Assembly (NCBI RefSeq): GCF_027941955.1
Contig: NZ_CP115960.1
Location: 682,001 to 746,000, forward strand
Direction of reading: 5' to 3'
From: Sphingomonas sp. 7/4-4
Lineage (GTDB): Bacteria; Pseudomonadota; Alphaproteobacteria; Sphingomonadales; Sphingomonadaceae
Length of the DNA: 64,000 nt
Both the position numbers and the translations under genes were made by a program. Shown here one piece after another: positions 19,639 through 30,474 of the stretch. The notes below the pieces were generated by a model. That model did no database searches and was not told the DNA's origin. It was given only the letters and a program-made list of their open reading frames with translations. Every line of letters starts with the position of its first letter. Within the stretch, counting starts at the first letter, position 1.

Positions 19639-21156
19639 CTACTTGTCAGCCCGTAGACGGCCCAACAGCCATTTAATTAATGCGGCGATCCATGCGAGGA
19701 CAGGATTGCGCGCCGGGCGAGGCGCCGGAGCCTCGGCGCCGGGAGCCGGTTTGTGGACCGGACTATCGGCCGGCGCTGATCCGGCCTCGATCACGGGCCC
19801 GGCTTCGGGCCGAACCTCGGTCGCATGCACTCCGAGGTTCGGCGGAGCACCGGGCTGCGAAGATTGCGCCCGGCTCACAATGGCTGTGTAGAAGCGATAA
19901 GATTGGCCGATCGCCGTCCCCGTGACGTCGTACAGGAAGAGATCGACCAGTTGCTGGTAGGTCGGGATATAGTCCGGCGGCAAAGGCGTATCGACCTCGA
20001 CCGTGATCGTGTCCCAATCCGCTTTGGCGGCGGGGATGCTTTCGACGCCGAGCAGTGTGCCCAGATCGATCGAGACATAGCCGTTCGCGCCGGGCGGGAT
20101 CACGAGGCCGTGCTGCGCCCCGCATTGGGCGCCGATATCGCCGGCGAGTCGCGCTGCGGTGGCGGGATCCATGCCCACCTGCAACTGTGCCGGATAGGTG
20201 GGCGTATGGACCCCGGGTGGGTAGATTATTTCCCAGCAAATCGCCGCGCCGAGATAGCAAAAGGCACCATATTCGCCCGGCGGGTTCAACGTGAGGCCGG
20301 GCAGCACGGCGACCGCGCTGACCGTCCATCCCGGGTTCGGGACTGGTGACGGCGGTCCGGCGCCGGGGACAGGCAACATCGGGGCATCGGCGACCAGCGT
20401 CCAAGGTGCGCAATCGAAAGTGCCGTCGCTTACTGCCTCCTCGCTGATCAGTGTGCCGGCGGAGAAGCGAAGCTGCGCGGTCGGCGCGGTCGTCGGCGCC
20501 AGCCGCACTTGCGACAGATTGCCGTCGTGGCTCCAGTCCTGGCCGGTATCGCTCCAGAACGGCACCTTCACGCCCGGCTCGAGGAAGGCGGCGGCAACGC
20601 AGGCGCCGCCTTTGTGCATCGTAGCGTCATTGTCCCACCAGAAGGCGGTGCCGAGCGCGTGAAATCCGTCGGGCGCAGTTGCCCAGTGATAGGTCACGTC
20701 ACCCGGATTATGCGATCCGTGATCGTCGAGCACCCATGGCATGTCGGTCGCCGCCGCCACCGCCGCGGGCACGCCCGGCGCTGGCGCCAAATAATAGCAA
20801 TAGGGTGCCGCCGGCACCGGCGAGGGTGGGATTTGGGGGACCGCTACGCCGCCGAGCGGATAGCCGTTCACGAGAGCATCGAAACCGGAGTTGGAATTGT
20901 ACCCCGAATCATTCTGGTAGAAACTTATCGGGAAATCGCCACGCTGCGAGGTCCAGAAGCTGCCGTCGCCCTCATAGTGCGGGGTGCTGCTCGAATAGCC
21001 GCCTATCGGCCCGATCGTATAACCGTCTCTCGGCCCCATCGCGGCCATCAGGAAGGGGCCGTAGGGCACGCCCTTCTGCTGGTAATTCGTTGTGACGATT
21101 GCCCGCGATATCGCGCCCGCCGGATCGTTGGTGGGAATACCATATGGTCCGGTCAT
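19639..21156 (-). CDS. Vps62-like protein with C-terminal hydrophobic tail
   Basis: A 505-residue protein without a signal peptide. Segments such as VLDDHGSHNPGDV, PDGFHALG and VPFWSDTGQDWSHDG recall the repeat of the Vps62 family, found in plants, fungi and some bacteria, whose role is unresolved. A Pro-rich linker (about residue 455-490) leads to a short hydrophobic helix (PVLAWIAALIKWLLGRL) at the very end, as in a tail anchor. ATG 21156 follows GGGGGA. No neighbour is functionally related. Family assignment is tentative. Confidence 0.6.
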   Translation of the reverse strand: MTGPYGIPTNDPAGAISRAIVTTNYQQKGVPYGPFLMAAMGPRDGYTIGPIGGYSSSTPHYEGDGSFWTSQRGDFPISFYQNDSGYNSNSGFDALVNGYPLGGVAVPQIPPSPVPAAPYCYYLAPAPGVPAAVAAATDMPWVLDDHGSHNPGDVTYHWATAPDGFHALGTAFWWDNDATMHKGGACVAAAFLEPGVKVPFWSDTGQDWSHDGNLSQVRLAPTTAPTAQLRFSAGTLISEEAVSDGTFDCAPWTLVADAPMLPVPGAGPPSPVPNPGWTVSAVAVLPGLTLNPPGEYGAFCYLGAAICWEIIYPPGVHTPTYPAQLQVGMDPATAARLAGDIGAQCGAQHGLVIPPGANGYVSIDLGTLLGVESIPAAKADWDTITVEVDTPLPPDYIPTYQQLVDLFLYDVTGTAIGQSYRFYTAIVSRAQSSQPGAPPNLGVHATEVRPEAGPVIEAGSAPADSPVHKPAPGAEAPAPRPARNPVLAWIAALIKWLLGRLRADK

Positions 21157-21281
21157 GCCGCGTCCCCCGATCACGGCAGAACCCGGGCGCGCCGAACTGG
21201 CGCGGCCCGGGTGCCGTTGTCGAGGTTAAGCAGCTTTGGGCGCTGATGTCACTCCGCAGCCGTAACGATCCTGGGCTCGAC

Positions 21282-22502
21282 TTACTGCCAGTTGCCCATT
21301 TCGTTCTCGAGATTGACGCGAACCGTCTCGAAGAACTGTTCGGTGGTCATCCATGCCTGATCGGGCCCGATCAGCAATGCGAGATCCTTGGTCATCGCGC
21401 CGCTCTCGACGGTCTTGATGCAGACCTTCTCGAGCGTCTCGGCGAAGCGCGTCACGTCCGGCGTGTTGTCGAACTTGCCGCGGTACTTGAGGCCGCCGGT
21501 CCAGGCGAAGATCGAGGCGATCGGGTTGGTCGAGGTCGCCTTGCCCTGCTGGTGCTGGCGATAGTGGCGGGTGACGGTGCCGTGCGCCGCCTCGGCCTCG
21601 ATTGTCTTGCCGTCCGGCGACATCAGAACCGAAGTCATCAGGCCAAGGCTGCCGAAGCCCTGTGCGACCTGATCCGACTGGACATCGCCGTCATAATTCT
21701 TGCACGCCCAGACGAATTCGCCGTGCCACTTGAGCGCGCTGGCGACCATGTCGTCGATCAGGCGGTGCTCATAGACGATGCCCGCGGCCTGGAACTTGTC
21801 CTTGAACTCGGCTTCGAACACGGCCTGGAAAATGTCCTTGAAGCGCCCGTCATAGGCCTTGAGGATCGTGTTCTTGGTCGAAAGGTACAGCGGCCAGCCG
21901 CGGCCGAGGCTGTAGTTCATGCTCGCACGGGCGAAGTCGGTGATCGATTCGTCGAGATTGTACATGCCCATCGCGACGCCGGCGTCGGGGAAGTTGAACA
22001 CTTCCTTCTCGATCGTCTCGCCGTTCTCGCCTTCCCACTTCATCGTGAGCTTGCCCTTGCCGGGCACCTTGAAGTCCGTCGCCTTGTACTGATCGCCGAA
22101 TGCATGGCGGCCGACGACGATCGGGCGGGTCCAGCCCGGGATCAGGCGGGGCACGTTCGAGATCACGATCGGTTCGCGGAAGATCACGCCGCCGAGGATG
22201 TTGCGGATCGTGCCGTTGGGCGACTTCCACATTTCCTTGAGGCCGAACTCCTCGACGCGCTGCTCGTCCGGAGTGATCGTCGCGCACTTCACGCCGACGC
22301 CGTACTGCCGAATCGCATTCGCCGAATCGATCGTGATCTGATCGTTGGTCTCGTCACGCTTCTCGACGCCGAGGTCGTAATATTTGAGGTCGATGTCGAG
22401 ATAGGGGAGGATCAGGCGCTCGCGGATCCACTGCCAGATGATCCGCGTCATCTCGTCGCCGTCGATCTCCACGACCGGCGTTGCAACCTTGATCTTCGCC
22501 AT
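21282..22502 (-). CDS. icd: NADP-dependent isocitrate dehydrogenase
   Basis: A 406-residue enzyme that oxidises isocitrate to 2-oxoglutarate and CO2, giving NADPH. It belongs to the eukaryote-like homodimeric class, as shown by the opening [19 protein letters not shown] and by [12 protein letters not shown] near residue 305. The substrate-binding [12 protein letters not shown] is present (about residue 93). ATG 22502 gives the usual N terminus; upstream in-frame codons to 22562 are not conserved. Monocistronic on the minus strand. Confidence 0.96.
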   Translation of the reverse strand: MAKIKVATPVVEIDGDEMTRIIWQWIRERLILPYLDIDLKYYDLGVEKRDETNDQITIDSANAIRQYGVGVKCATITPDEQRVEEFGLKEMWKSPNGTIRNILGGVIFREPIVISNVPRLIPGWTRPIVVGRHAFGDQYKATDFKVPGKGKLTMKWEGENGETIEKEVFNFPDAGVAMGMYNLDESITDFARASMNYSLGRGWPLYLSTKNTILKAYDGRFKDIFQAVFEAEFKDKFQAAGIVYEHRLIDDMVASALKWHGEFVWACKNYDGDVQSDQVAQGFGSLGLMTSVLMSPDGKTIEAEAAHGTVTRHYRQHQQGKATSTNPIASIFAWTGGLKYRGKFDNTPDVTRFAETLEKVCIKTVESGAMTKDLALLIGPDQAWMTTEQFFETVRVNLENEMGNWQ

Positions 22503-22578
22503 GTGCTCGCTTTCCTGTTTAGGGTTTGGGCGAGCGTCTAGGGCGATGGGGGAGGGGATCAAGCGGCCTTGGCGGCGC

Positions 22579-23199
22579 TCACTTCTTCCACGCCCACCAG
22601 AGCTGCGCCGGCGGCAGGTTCCACCATTCGACTGCGTGATCGATATGCTCCCAATAGGGCGTCAGGAAGTTCCGCACCTTGGGATTATATTGATAGACGA
22701 GGAACGCGCCGTCCTTGCGCAGGATATCGTGCGTTGCATGCGCGATCGCGTCGCCCACGCCCGTGGGCAGCGTCGAGAAGGGCAGGCCAGAAGCGATGTA
22801 ATCGGCATGTTCGAAGCCATGATCGGCGATGATCCGCTTGATGTCGGCTGCCGAGTCATTGATCGCGATGAAGCGCGGATCGTCGATCGTGTGCTTGAGA
22901 TAGCGGATGAAATCCGGGTTGGTGTCGATCACGATCAGCTTGGCGTCGGGCGCGAGGCGCTCGAGAATCGTGCGTGTGAAGGTGCCGACGCCGGGGCCGT
23001 ATTCGACGAACAGCTTGCAATTGTCCCAATCGACCGGGCTGAGCATGTGCCGCACGAGCCGCTGCGACGAGGACGCGATCGCGCCCACCATCACCGGATG
23101 CTTGAAGAAGCCCTTGAGGAACATGACCCAGGGCGAGGACACTCCGGCGGCGCGCATGCTGGCACGGCGATGCTTTGCGGAGGCGGTCGATGCGGGCAT
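22579..23199 (-). CDS. PmtA-like SAM-dependent methyltransferase
   Basis: A 206-residue class I methyltransferase. Motif I is [12 protein letters not shown] (about residue 63), followed by the acidic strand end VIDTNPDF, and [12 protein letters not shown] lies where PmtA-type phospholipid N-methyltransferases have their post-motif. The family methylates phosphatidylethanolamine towards phosphatidylcholine, or rRNA adenine in related members. Being divergent from psd-pssA, the phosphatidylethanolamine pathway, favours a lipid substrate, which is inference. ATG 23199 chosen: the preceding codons are unlike the family. Confidence 0.75.
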   Translation of the reverse strand: MPASTASAKHRRASMRAAGVSSPWVMFLKGFFKHPVMVGAIASSSQRLVRHMLSPVDWDNCKLFVEYGPGVGTFTRTILERLAPDAKLIVIDTNPDFIRYLKHTIDDPRFIAINDSAADIKRIIADHGFEHADYIASGLPFSTLPTGVGDAIAHATHDILRKDGAFLVYQYNPKVRNFLTPYWEHIDHAVEWWNLPPAQLWWAWKK

Positions 23200-23500
23200 T
23201 GAAGTCCTTTGCAGCTTTCGTGGCAACCGAGGCGCACGCGCTTTCGCGAAAACGAACGAACATTCAAGCGCAGCAGTTGCTTTAATCGGAGACAATCTGC
23301 CCCCGAACTCGAACAGTGTGGCGCGCAGATACACCAGCCGCGGCGTCCCGCAAAGCCGAACTGCAACAATCGGACAATGGGCGGACGCACTCGGCAGCTT
23401 GCGCGTCTCCGCGGCCGCCGAGCCCCGGCAGCAACTGAACGGCACGGAAACTCGTTCCACCGTCTAGGAAACGCGGCCATGTGCCGCTACACCGCGCCGC
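23200..23500. other. Intergenic region between divergent pmtA-like gene and psd
   Basis: About 300 bases between divergent starts. It must contain both promoters, but I find no convincing sigma-70 pair, no riboswitch-like fold and no coding frame worth calling. Confidence 0.4.
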
Positions 23501-24229
23501 ATGGCATCGCTCGACAAGCCCTCCGCCGGTACTTCGACCGTGAAGTGGCGTTTCCCCGATATTCACCCCGAAGGGCGCAAATATGTGCTGATCGCCGGCG
23601 CGATCGCGCTGGTCAGCCTGTTCGTCTGGGATTTCATCACCTGGCCGCTCGTCTTCCTGACGCTGGGGGTTGCGGCGTTCTTCCGCGATCCGGTGCGCGT
23701 CACGCCGCAAGGCGAAGGGCTGATCGTCTCGCCCGCCGACGGTCTGATCACGATGATCGAGCGCGTGACGCTCCCGCCAGAGCTCTCCGGCCCGCATGCC
23801 CTTGGTGACGGTCCGATGCTGCGCGTCTCGGTGTTCATGAGCGTGTTCGACGTGCACATCAATCGCACGCCGATCACCGGCACGATTCGCCACGTCATCT
23901 ACATCGCCGGCAAGTTCATGAACGCCGACTTCGACAAGGCCAGCGAAGAGAATGAGCGCCAGTACATCATCGTCGAGGACAAGAACGGGCAGCGGATCGG
24001 CTTCACCCAGATCGCCGGCCTCGTCGCGCGCCGCATCGTCAGCTTCGTCAAGGCAGGGGACATGGTGGTCGGCGGCCAGCGCGTCGGGCTGATCCGCTTC
24101 GGCAGCCGTGTCGACGTGTTCATCCCCGAAAGCTACGGCGTCGAAGTCGCGCTCGGCCAGCGCGCCATCGCCGGCGAAACCATCCTCGCGCGCAAGGGCG
24201 CAGTGCGCGCGACCGGCATCGCGCAATGA
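23501..24229 (+). CDS. psd: Phosphatidylserine decarboxylase proenzyme (short type)
   Basis: A 242-residue proenzyme that cleaves itself to form a pyruvoyl group and converts phosphatidylserine to phosphatidylethanolamine. Two N-terminal membrane helices (about residues 28-62) anchor it. [14 protein letters not shown] carries the conserved His, and RFGSRVDVF (about residue 203) the Gly-Ser processing site. The short form lacking long inserts is the Sinorhizobium/Sphingomonas type. The TGA overlaps an ATG (ATGA) that probably starts pssA. Confidence 0.94.
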   Translation: MASLDKPSAGTSTVKWRFPDIHPEGRKYVLIAGAIALVSLFVWDFITWPLVFLTLGVAAFFRDPVRVTPQGEGLIVSPADGLITMIERVTLPPELSGPHALGDGPMLRVSVFMSVFDVHINRTPITGTIRHVIYIAGKFMNADFDKASEENERQYIIVEDKNGQRIGFTQIAGLVARRIVSFVKAGDMVVGGQRVGLIRFGSRVDVFIPESYGVEVALGQRAIAGETILARKGAVRATGIAQ

Positions 24230-25052
24230 AGCCGCCCCGAGCGGGCAGGCCTTTCAGACGGCCGCTCCGGCGGCCGCGCCGCGAAGGCGGCATCCGCTCC
24301 GCGCGGTGCTGCCCAACACGGTCACGGCGCTCGCGCTCTGTTCGGGGCTGACCGCGATCCGCTTCGCGATTCTGGGGAATTGGGAAGTCGCGGTGCTGCT
24401 GGTTCTGGCGGCGGCGGTGTTCGACGGGCTCGACGGCAAGATCGCCCGGCTGGTGCACGCCGAGAGCCGATTCGGTGCCGAGCTCGACAGCCTTTCGGAT
24501 GCGATCTCGTTCGGTGTGGCGCCGGCGCTGATCCTCTACCTCTGGTCGCTCAACGGGCTGGGTCGTTTCGGCTGGATGATCGCCTTGCTGCTCGCGCTCT
24601 TCTGCGCGCTGCGTCTCGCGCGGTTCAACGCCAATATCGACCAGGAGCATCAGCCGCATAAGTCCGCCGGCTTCCTCACCGGCGTTCCCGCGCCGGCGGG
24701 CGCGCTGCTGGCGATGACGCCGCTCTATCTGTGGCTGTGGACCGGGGAGGCACTGCTTCGCACGCCGATAGTGATCGCGCTGTGGACCGCGTTCATCGCG
24801 GTATTGCTGATATCCAGCATCGCCACCTTCGCGCCGGCGGTGCAGATCAAGCAGCGGATCCGCTTCGAAGCGGTGGCGCTGCTGGTGGTCTTCGTCGCGG
24901 CGCTGGTATCGGCGCCCTGGCCGACGCTGGCGCTGCTCGCGATCGCCTATCTGGCGACCATCCCGTTCAGCGTACGCAGCTATCGCCGGGTCATGCGGCT
25001 GCGCGCAGCGGCGCCCGTACCGGCATCGGAGCCGGAACTGTCCTCACCGTAA
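24226..25052 (+). CDS. pssA: CDP-diacylglycerol--serine O-phosphatidyltransferase, start region uncertain
   Basis: Makes phosphatidylserine from CDP-diacylglycerol and serine, the step before psd. The CDP-alcohol transferase motif DGxxAR(x8)GxxxDxxxD is seen as DGKIAR...G...D...D in a helix-rich protein of about 270 residues. The start is unclear: the coupled ATG 24226 lies one frame off the main reading, so a one-base loss in the GC-rich stretch 24229-24305 is likely; the first in-frame alternative is GTG 24306, and ATG 24108 would lie far inside psd. The opening would be a basic, Arg-rich segment as in relatives. Confidence 0.88.
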
Positions 25053-25209
25053 CCCGGCTGAGCCGCGGCGGAAGGGCGGGAAACGTCGGCACCGGACCGA
25101 ACAGCGCCTCGAAGCGATGCAGCTGGGGCCGGATGCTGGCGTAGAGGGTCCATGCTGCCGCCATGAAGGCCGAGCCGAACAGCAGTGCAATGGCGATCCC
25201 AGTCATCAA
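24991..25209 (-). CDS. Small membrane protein, hypothetical
   Basis: A 72-residue reading with one N-terminal membrane helix (IAIALLFGSAFMAAAWTLY) and a Pro/Arg-rich tail. It overlaps the 3' end of pssA by 62 bases on the other strand, which is unusual and lowers confidence. Two upstream signals face it: a sigma-70-like pair and a GGAAC/GTT pair (see regulatory entry). No family recognised. Confidence 0.45.
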   Translation of the reverse strand: MMTGIAIALLFGSAFMAAAWTLYASIRPQLHRFEALFGPVPTFPALPPRLSRVTVRTVPAPMPVRAPLRAAA

Positions 25210-25254
25210 TCGGCTCCCAATTCCGCATCCAAACTGCGGGAATTCAATGATTCC

Positions 25255-25329
25255 AACATCTTGACGATGCGAGGCGTTCCATGCCCCGCTTCTGGGCCCC
25301 TTTATGTTCCGCTAACGTTCCGCTGTCAA
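25255..25329 (-). promoter_or_regulatory. Candidate promoter(s) for the small gene ending at 24991
   Basis: On the minus strand, TTGACA is followed 17 bases later by CATAAA (sigma-70-like). Further down, GGAAC (25280-25276) and GTT (25257-25255) are 18 bases apart, close to the GGAAC-N16/17-CGTT pattern of EcfG promoters in alphaproteobacteria. Either would transcribe towards 25209. Confidence 0.3.
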
Positions 25330-25411
25330 CACGATGTTCGTAGATTGTTCTTCTTGCATAGGGGCGAGCGTTCGGCTAAGCGCGCCGCCTCAACCCGCAT
25401 GGGAAGCATCA

Positions 25412-25478
25412 TAAACCGGTGCCGTGAACGCTTCACGGTTCCCGCTTCCCAGAGGCTCAACCGGAAGGAGTTATCCCT
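25412..25478 (+). promoter_or_regulatory. rpsB leader with hairpin and strong ribosome site
   Basis: CCGTGAA-CGC-TTCACGG (25422-25438) forms a perfect 7-base stem with a 3-base loop, 40 bases before the rpsB start. GGAAGGAG precedes the ATG. S2 commonly represses its own operon through the leader; whether this hairpin takes part is inference. Confidence 0.4.
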
Positions 25479-26489
<1,011 letters not shown>

Positions 26490-26511
26490 TCCCGTCATCC
26501 AACCGTAATGG

Positions 26512-26551
26512 GGGCGGGGCAGGGCATCACGCACTGCTCCGCCCGATTTTT
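26512..26551 (+). terminator. Intrinsic terminator/attenuator between rpsB and tsf
   Basis: GGGCGGGGCAG (26512-26522) pairs with CTGCTCCGCCC (26534-26544) with one mismatch, followed by GATTTTT. This is a near-canonical intrinsic terminator, placed to lower tsf relative to rpsB expression or to end a short rpsB mRNA. Confidence 0.65.
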
Positions 26552-26567
26552 AGCTGAGGAATAGAAC

Positions 26568-27497
26568 ATGGCCGAGATCACTGCAGCAGCCGTGAAGGAG
26601 CTCCGCGAAAAGAGCGGCGCCGGCATGATGGATTGCAAGAAGGCGCTCACCGAGACCAATGGCGACCTCGAAGCCGCCAGCGACTGGCTGCGCTCGAAGG
26701 GCCTCGCCGCCGCCGCCAAGAAGTCGAGCCGCACGGCCGCTGAAGGCCTGGTCGGCGTCGCAGTCGCCGGCACCAAGGGCGTTGCCGTCGAAGTCAATTC
26801 GCAGACCGATTTCGTCGCCAAGAACGAGATCTTCCAGAACTTCGTCCGCGAAGTGACCGGGATCGCGCTCGAAAAGGGCGACAGTGTCGATGCGATCAAG
26901 GCCACGCCGATGGCTGCCGGCGGCAGCGTCGAGGAAGTGCTGACCGCGAACATCGCGACGATCGGCGAGAACCAGGTTCTCCGCCGCGCCAAGAAGGTCG
27001 AAGTGACCAACGGCGCCGTGATCCCCTACGTTCACAACGCGGCGGCCCCCGGCCTCGGCAAGATCGGCGTGCTCGTCGCGCTCGAATCGGAAGCCGGTGT
27101 CGACGTACTCGAGCCGCTCGGCAAGCAGATCGCGATGCACATCGCCGCGGCCTTCCCGTTGGCGCTCGACGAGACCGGCCTCGACCAGGACGTGATCGAG
27201 CGCGAGCGCGCGATCGCCACTGAAAAGGCGGCCGAGAGCGGCAAGCCGGCCGACATCGTCGCCAAGATGGTCGAAGGTGCCGTGAAGCGCTTCGCCAAGG
27301 AAAACGCGCTGCTCAGCCAGCCCTTCGTGATGGACGGCAAGACTCCGGTCGCCGATGTCATCGCCAAGGCGGGCAAGGACGCCGGCGCGACGATCACGCT
27401 CACCGACTATGTCCGCTTCCAGCTCGGCGAAGGCATCGAGAAGGAAGAGAGCGATTTCGCAGCCGAAGTGGCGGCGACCGCTGGTCTCACCAAGTAA
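26568..27497 (+). CDS. tsf: Elongation factor Ts
   Basis: A 309-residue nucleotide exchange factor for EF-Tu. The UBA-like N-terminal domain with [19 protein letters not shown] is diagnostic, and the TDFVAKNE motif that contacts the EF-Tu nucleotide site follows near residue 80. ATG 26568 is preceded by GCTGAGGA. Full family length, frame intact. Confidence 0.97.
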   Translation: MAEITAAAVKELREKSGAGMMDCKKALTETNGDLEAASDWLRSKGLAAAAKKSSRTAAEGLVGVAVAGTKGVAVEVNSQTDFVAKNEIFQNFVREVTGIALEKGDSVDAIKATPMAAGGSVEEVLTANIATIGENQVLRRAKKVEVTNGAVIPYVHNAAAPGLGKIGVLVALESEAGVDVLEPLGKQIAMHIAAAFPLALDETGLDQDVIERERAIATEKAAESGKPADIVAKMVEGAVKRFAKENALLSQPFVMDGKTPVADVIAKAGKDAGATITLTDYVRFQLGEGIEKEESDFAAEVAATAGLTK

Positions 27498-27555
27498 GCG
27501 AGGCGCCGGGGCGTTCCGCCTCGACGGTCTGTTCCCGGCATCTCCGCTTGTTCCT

Positions 27556-27585
27556 GCGGCGCGGCACCTCTAAGGTCCGCGCCGC
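27556..27585. terminator. Strong hairpin between tsf and pyrH
   Basis: GCGGCGCGG (27556-27564) and CCGCGCCGC (27577-27585) form a perfect 9-base stem with a further ACC/GGT pairing inside. There is no T-run, so it may act as a Rho-dependent pause or mRNA stabiliser rather than a complete terminator. Confidence 0.45.
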
Positions 27586-27615
27586 TTCGCTATCCGCCTC
27601 TTACCCAAGGCTCAA

Positions 27616-28347
27616 ATGACCGCTCCCCGCTTCAATCGCATCCTTCTGAAACTCTCGGGCGAGGTCCTGATGGGCTCGGGCCAGTTCGGCATCGATCCCG
27701 CCACTTGCGACCGCGTCGCCGCCGAAGTGAAGGAGGCCGTCGAGACCGGGCTCGAGGTCTGCATGGTCGTCGGCGGGGGCAATATCTTCCGCGGCCTGGC
27801 GGGCGCGGCGCAGGGGTTCGACCGCGCCAGTGCCGACTATATGGGCATGCTCGCGACCGTCATGAACGCGCTCGCGATGCAGAACGCGATGGAGAAGATC
27901 GGCGTCCAGACCCGCGTCCAGTCGGCCATCCCAATGGCGTCGGTCTGCGAACCCTATATCCGCCGCCGTGCCGAGCGGCACATGGAGAAGGGCCGCGTCG
28001 TGATCTTCGCCGCGGGCACCGGGTTGCCCTTCTTCACCACCGACACCACCGCAGCCCTGCGCGCCGCGGAGATGAACTGCGACGCCTTGTTCAAGGGCAC
28101 TTCGGTCGATGGCATCTACGACGCCGATCCCAAGAAGGTGCCGACTGCGAAGCGTTACGATTCACTTAGTTACGATCGCGTCCTCGCAGACAATCTCAAG
28201 GTGATGGATGCCTCCGCCGTAGCATTGTGCCGCGACAACGACATCCCGATCGTGGTGTTCAACATCCGCGACGAGGGTAATCTCTCCGCCGTCCTGCGCG
28301 GTGAGGGCGCCTCGACGATCGTGCAGAACGAAACCGTTCCGGCGTAA
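27616..28347 (+). CDS. pyrH: UMP kinase
   Basis: A 243-residue hexameric amino-acid-kinase-fold enzyme that phosphorylates UMP to UDP. The opening [10 protein letters not shown], the GGGNIFRG phosphate loop (about residue 52) and [13 protein letters not shown] (about residue 137) are diagnostic. It follows tsf as in many bacteria. Frame intact. Confidence 0.97.
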   Translation: MTAPRFNRILLKLSGEVLMGSGQFGIDPATCDRVAAEVKEAVETGLEVCMVVGGGNIFRGLAGAAQGFDRASADYMGMLATVMNALAMQNAMEKIGVQTRVQSAIPMASVCEPYIRRRAERHMEKGRVVIFAAGTGLPFFTTDTTAALRAAEMNCDALFKGTSVDGIYDADPKKVPTAKRYDSLSYDRVLADNLKVMDASAVALCRDNDIPIVVFNIRDEGNLSAVLRGEGASTIVQNETVPA

Positions 28348-28374
28348 ACAGATACTGAACAGGAGAGCCGTAAA

Positions 28375-28932
28375 ATGGCCGCTTACGACAAGGCAGATCT
28401 CGAGCGCCGCATGGCCGGCGCGGTCGAGGCGCTCAAGCATGACCTTCAGGGCCTGCGCACGGGCCGCGCGTCGACGACCTTGCTCGATCCGGTGAGTGTC
28501 GAGGTCTACGGCTCGCACATGCCGATCAACCAGCTCGCGAGCGTCTCGGCGCCCGAGCCGCGCATGCTTTCGGTGCAGGTGTGGGACAAGACCAATGTCG
28601 GTCCCGTCGACAAGGCGATCCGCTCGGCCGGCCTCGGCCTTAACCCGATCGTCGACGGCCAGACCTTGCGCCTGCCGATCCCCGATCTGACCGAGGAGCG
28701 CCGCAAGGAACTCGCCAAGCTGGCGAACCAATATGCCGAAAAGGCGCGCATCGCCGTGCGCAACGTCCGTCGCGACGGCAATGACAGCCTCAAGACCGAT
28801 GAGAAGAAGGGCGTGTTCGGCGAGGACGAGCGCAAGCGCCACGAGACCGAGGTCCAGAAGCTGACCGACAGCACGATCGCCGAGATCGACGCCGCGGCGG
28901 CGAGCAAGGAAAAGGAAATCCTGGGCAAGTGA
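28375..28932 (+). CDS. frr: Ribosome recycling factor
   Basis: A 185-residue protein that splits post-termination ribosomes together with EF-G. The signature GLRTGRAS (about residue 27) and the hinge region [10 protein letters not shown] (about residue 127) with the conserved arginine are present. ATG 28375 follows AGGAGAG. It lies between pyrH and uppS, the classic order. Confidence 0.97.
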   Translation: MAAYDKADLERRMAGAVEALKHDLQGLRTGRASTTLLDPVSVEVYGSHMPINQLASVSAPEPRMLSVQVWDKTNVGPVDKAIRSAGLGLNPIVDGQTLRLPIPDLTEERRKELAKLANQYAEKARIAVRNVRRDGNDSLKTDEKKGVFGEDERKRHETEVQKLTDSTIAEIDAAAASKEKEILGK

Positions 28933-28971
28933 CGCCGGGCATTCGCCATTCTTCGATGCCGGTCGACTGAC

Positions 28972-29703
28972 ATGGCCGCCAGACCCGCTCCCGACCTTCC
29001 CGCGGGTACGATCCCGCGTCACGTGGCCATCATCATGGATGGCAACGGGCGCTGGGCGAAGAAGCGCTTCCTGCCGCGCATCGCCGGGCACAAGCAGGGC
29101 GTCGAGGCGGTTCGCCGCATCGCCCGCGCCGCGCGCAAGCTCGGCATCGAAGTCCTGACGCTCTACGCTTTCTCGTCGGAGAACTGGCGGCGTCCGGAGG
29201 ACGAGGTCCGCGACCTGATGGGGCTGCTCCGCCACTTCCTGGCGAGCGAACTCGACGAGCTCGTTTCCGAGGGCGTCAAGCTCCGCGTGATCGGCGGCTG
29301 GCGCAGCCTCGCGCCCGATCTCGTTGCGATGATCGACGGCGCCGTCGCGCGCACCGCCACCAATCCGGGCCCGACGCTGGTGATCGCGCTCAATTACGGC
29401 GCGCAGGCGGAAATCCTCGCCGCCTCCCGCCGCCTGGCGGAACAGGTGCGTGACGGCACGCTGGACGCCGCCGCTATCGACGAGGCGCGGTTCGAGGCCG
29501 AGCTGGAGACCGCCGGCCTGCCGCCGCTCGACCTGCTCATCCGCACTTCGGGCGAGCATCGGCTGTCGAACTTCCTGTTGTGGCAGGCGGCCTATGCTGA
29601 ATTATTGTTCGTCGACACGCTCTGGCCCGATTTCGACGAGGCGGCGCTTGCCGAAGCGCTCGACCGGTTCGGCCAACGCCAGAGGCGTTTCGGAGGCTTG
29701 TGA
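28972..29703 (+). CDS. uppS: Isoprenyl transferase (undecaprenyl diphosphate synthase)
   Basis: A 243-residue cis-prenyltransferase that makes the C55 carrier lipid of peptidoglycan and surface glycan synthesis. The catalytic Asp lies in AIIMDGNGRWAKKR (about residue 23), and RTSGEHRLSNFLLWQ (about residue 193) holds the diphosphate-binding Arg and Ser. The TGA overlaps the GTG start of cdsA by four bases. Confidence 0.96.
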   Translation: MAARPAPDLPAGTIPRHVAIIMDGNGRWAKKRFLPRIAGHKQGVEAVRRIARAARKLGIEVLTLYAFSSENWRRPEDEVRDLMGLLRHFLASELDELVSEGVKLRVIGGWRSLAPDLVAMIDGAVARTATNPGPTLVIALNYGAQAEILAASRRLAEQVRDGTLDAAAIDEARFEAELETAGLPPLDLLIRTSGEHRLSNFLLWQAAYAELLFVDTLWPDFDEAALAEALDRFGQRQRRFGGL

Positions 29704-30474
29704 TCAAAGCCAAATCGGATCTCGCGACGCGCCTAGTCGTCGCCATCGCGCTCATTGGACTCGCCGCGGCGGCGCTCTGGGCGGGGGGCTGGGATTCTGG
29801 ATCGTCATCATCGTCGTCGCATTGCTGATGATGAGCGAATGGGCCGAATTGACGGGAGCGAACCCGCAGCAGAAGCGGCTCTCGCAATATGCCCTGACGG
29901 TGCCGCTCGCGATCATGGCGCCGGGCCTCGCCGCGGGGCCGGGCTTCGTCGCGCTCGGCCTGTTGATCGGTGCGATGTTCTTCATCGGAGCAGTGACGCG
30001 GCGGCCGTCACTCGCCGGCGGCGTGCTCTATGCCGGGCTGCCGGTGCTCGCGCTGCTGGCCCTACGCGAACAGGATCCGAAGGGGTTGCTCTATACATTT
30101 TGGGCGATGGCCCTGGTCTGGGCGTGCGACAGCGGCGCCTATTTCGCCGGCCGGGCGATCGGCGGGCCGAAGCTGGCACCGCGGATCAGTCCCAACAAGA
30201 CCTGGGCGGGGTTCATCGGGGGCGTGATCAGCGCGGGATTGTTCGCGGGGTTGTTGAACTACTGGCTCAGCTTGCCGCTGGTGTTGGCCATCGCGACGCC
30301 CTTGCTCGCCGCGCTCGCGCAGATGGGGATCTCTTCGAGAGCCATCTCAAGCGCCTGGCCGGCGTCAAGGACTCGGGGAACCTGTTGCCCGGGCACGGCG
30401 GGATCATGGATCGGCTCGACGGGCTCGTCGTCGTGGCGCCGGTGGCGGCATTGCTGGTATTGGTGCTGACTTGA
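29700..30474 (+). CDS. cdsA: Phosphatidate cytidylyltransferase (CdsA), two frameshifts
   Basis: Makes CDP-diacylglycerol, the precursor of all phospholipids in the cell. The protein is all membrane helices and ends in the family signature [10 protein letters not shown] and [13 protein letters not shown]. It is read in three frames: GTG 29700 to about 29793 ([12 protein letters not shown]...), a long middle part, and the signature from about 30328. The first shift is beside GATTC at 29793-29797 (one base missing); the second at 30324-30330 (one base missing before GATCTC). Neither looks programmed. Its TGA overlaps the ATG of dxr. Confidence 0.88.
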
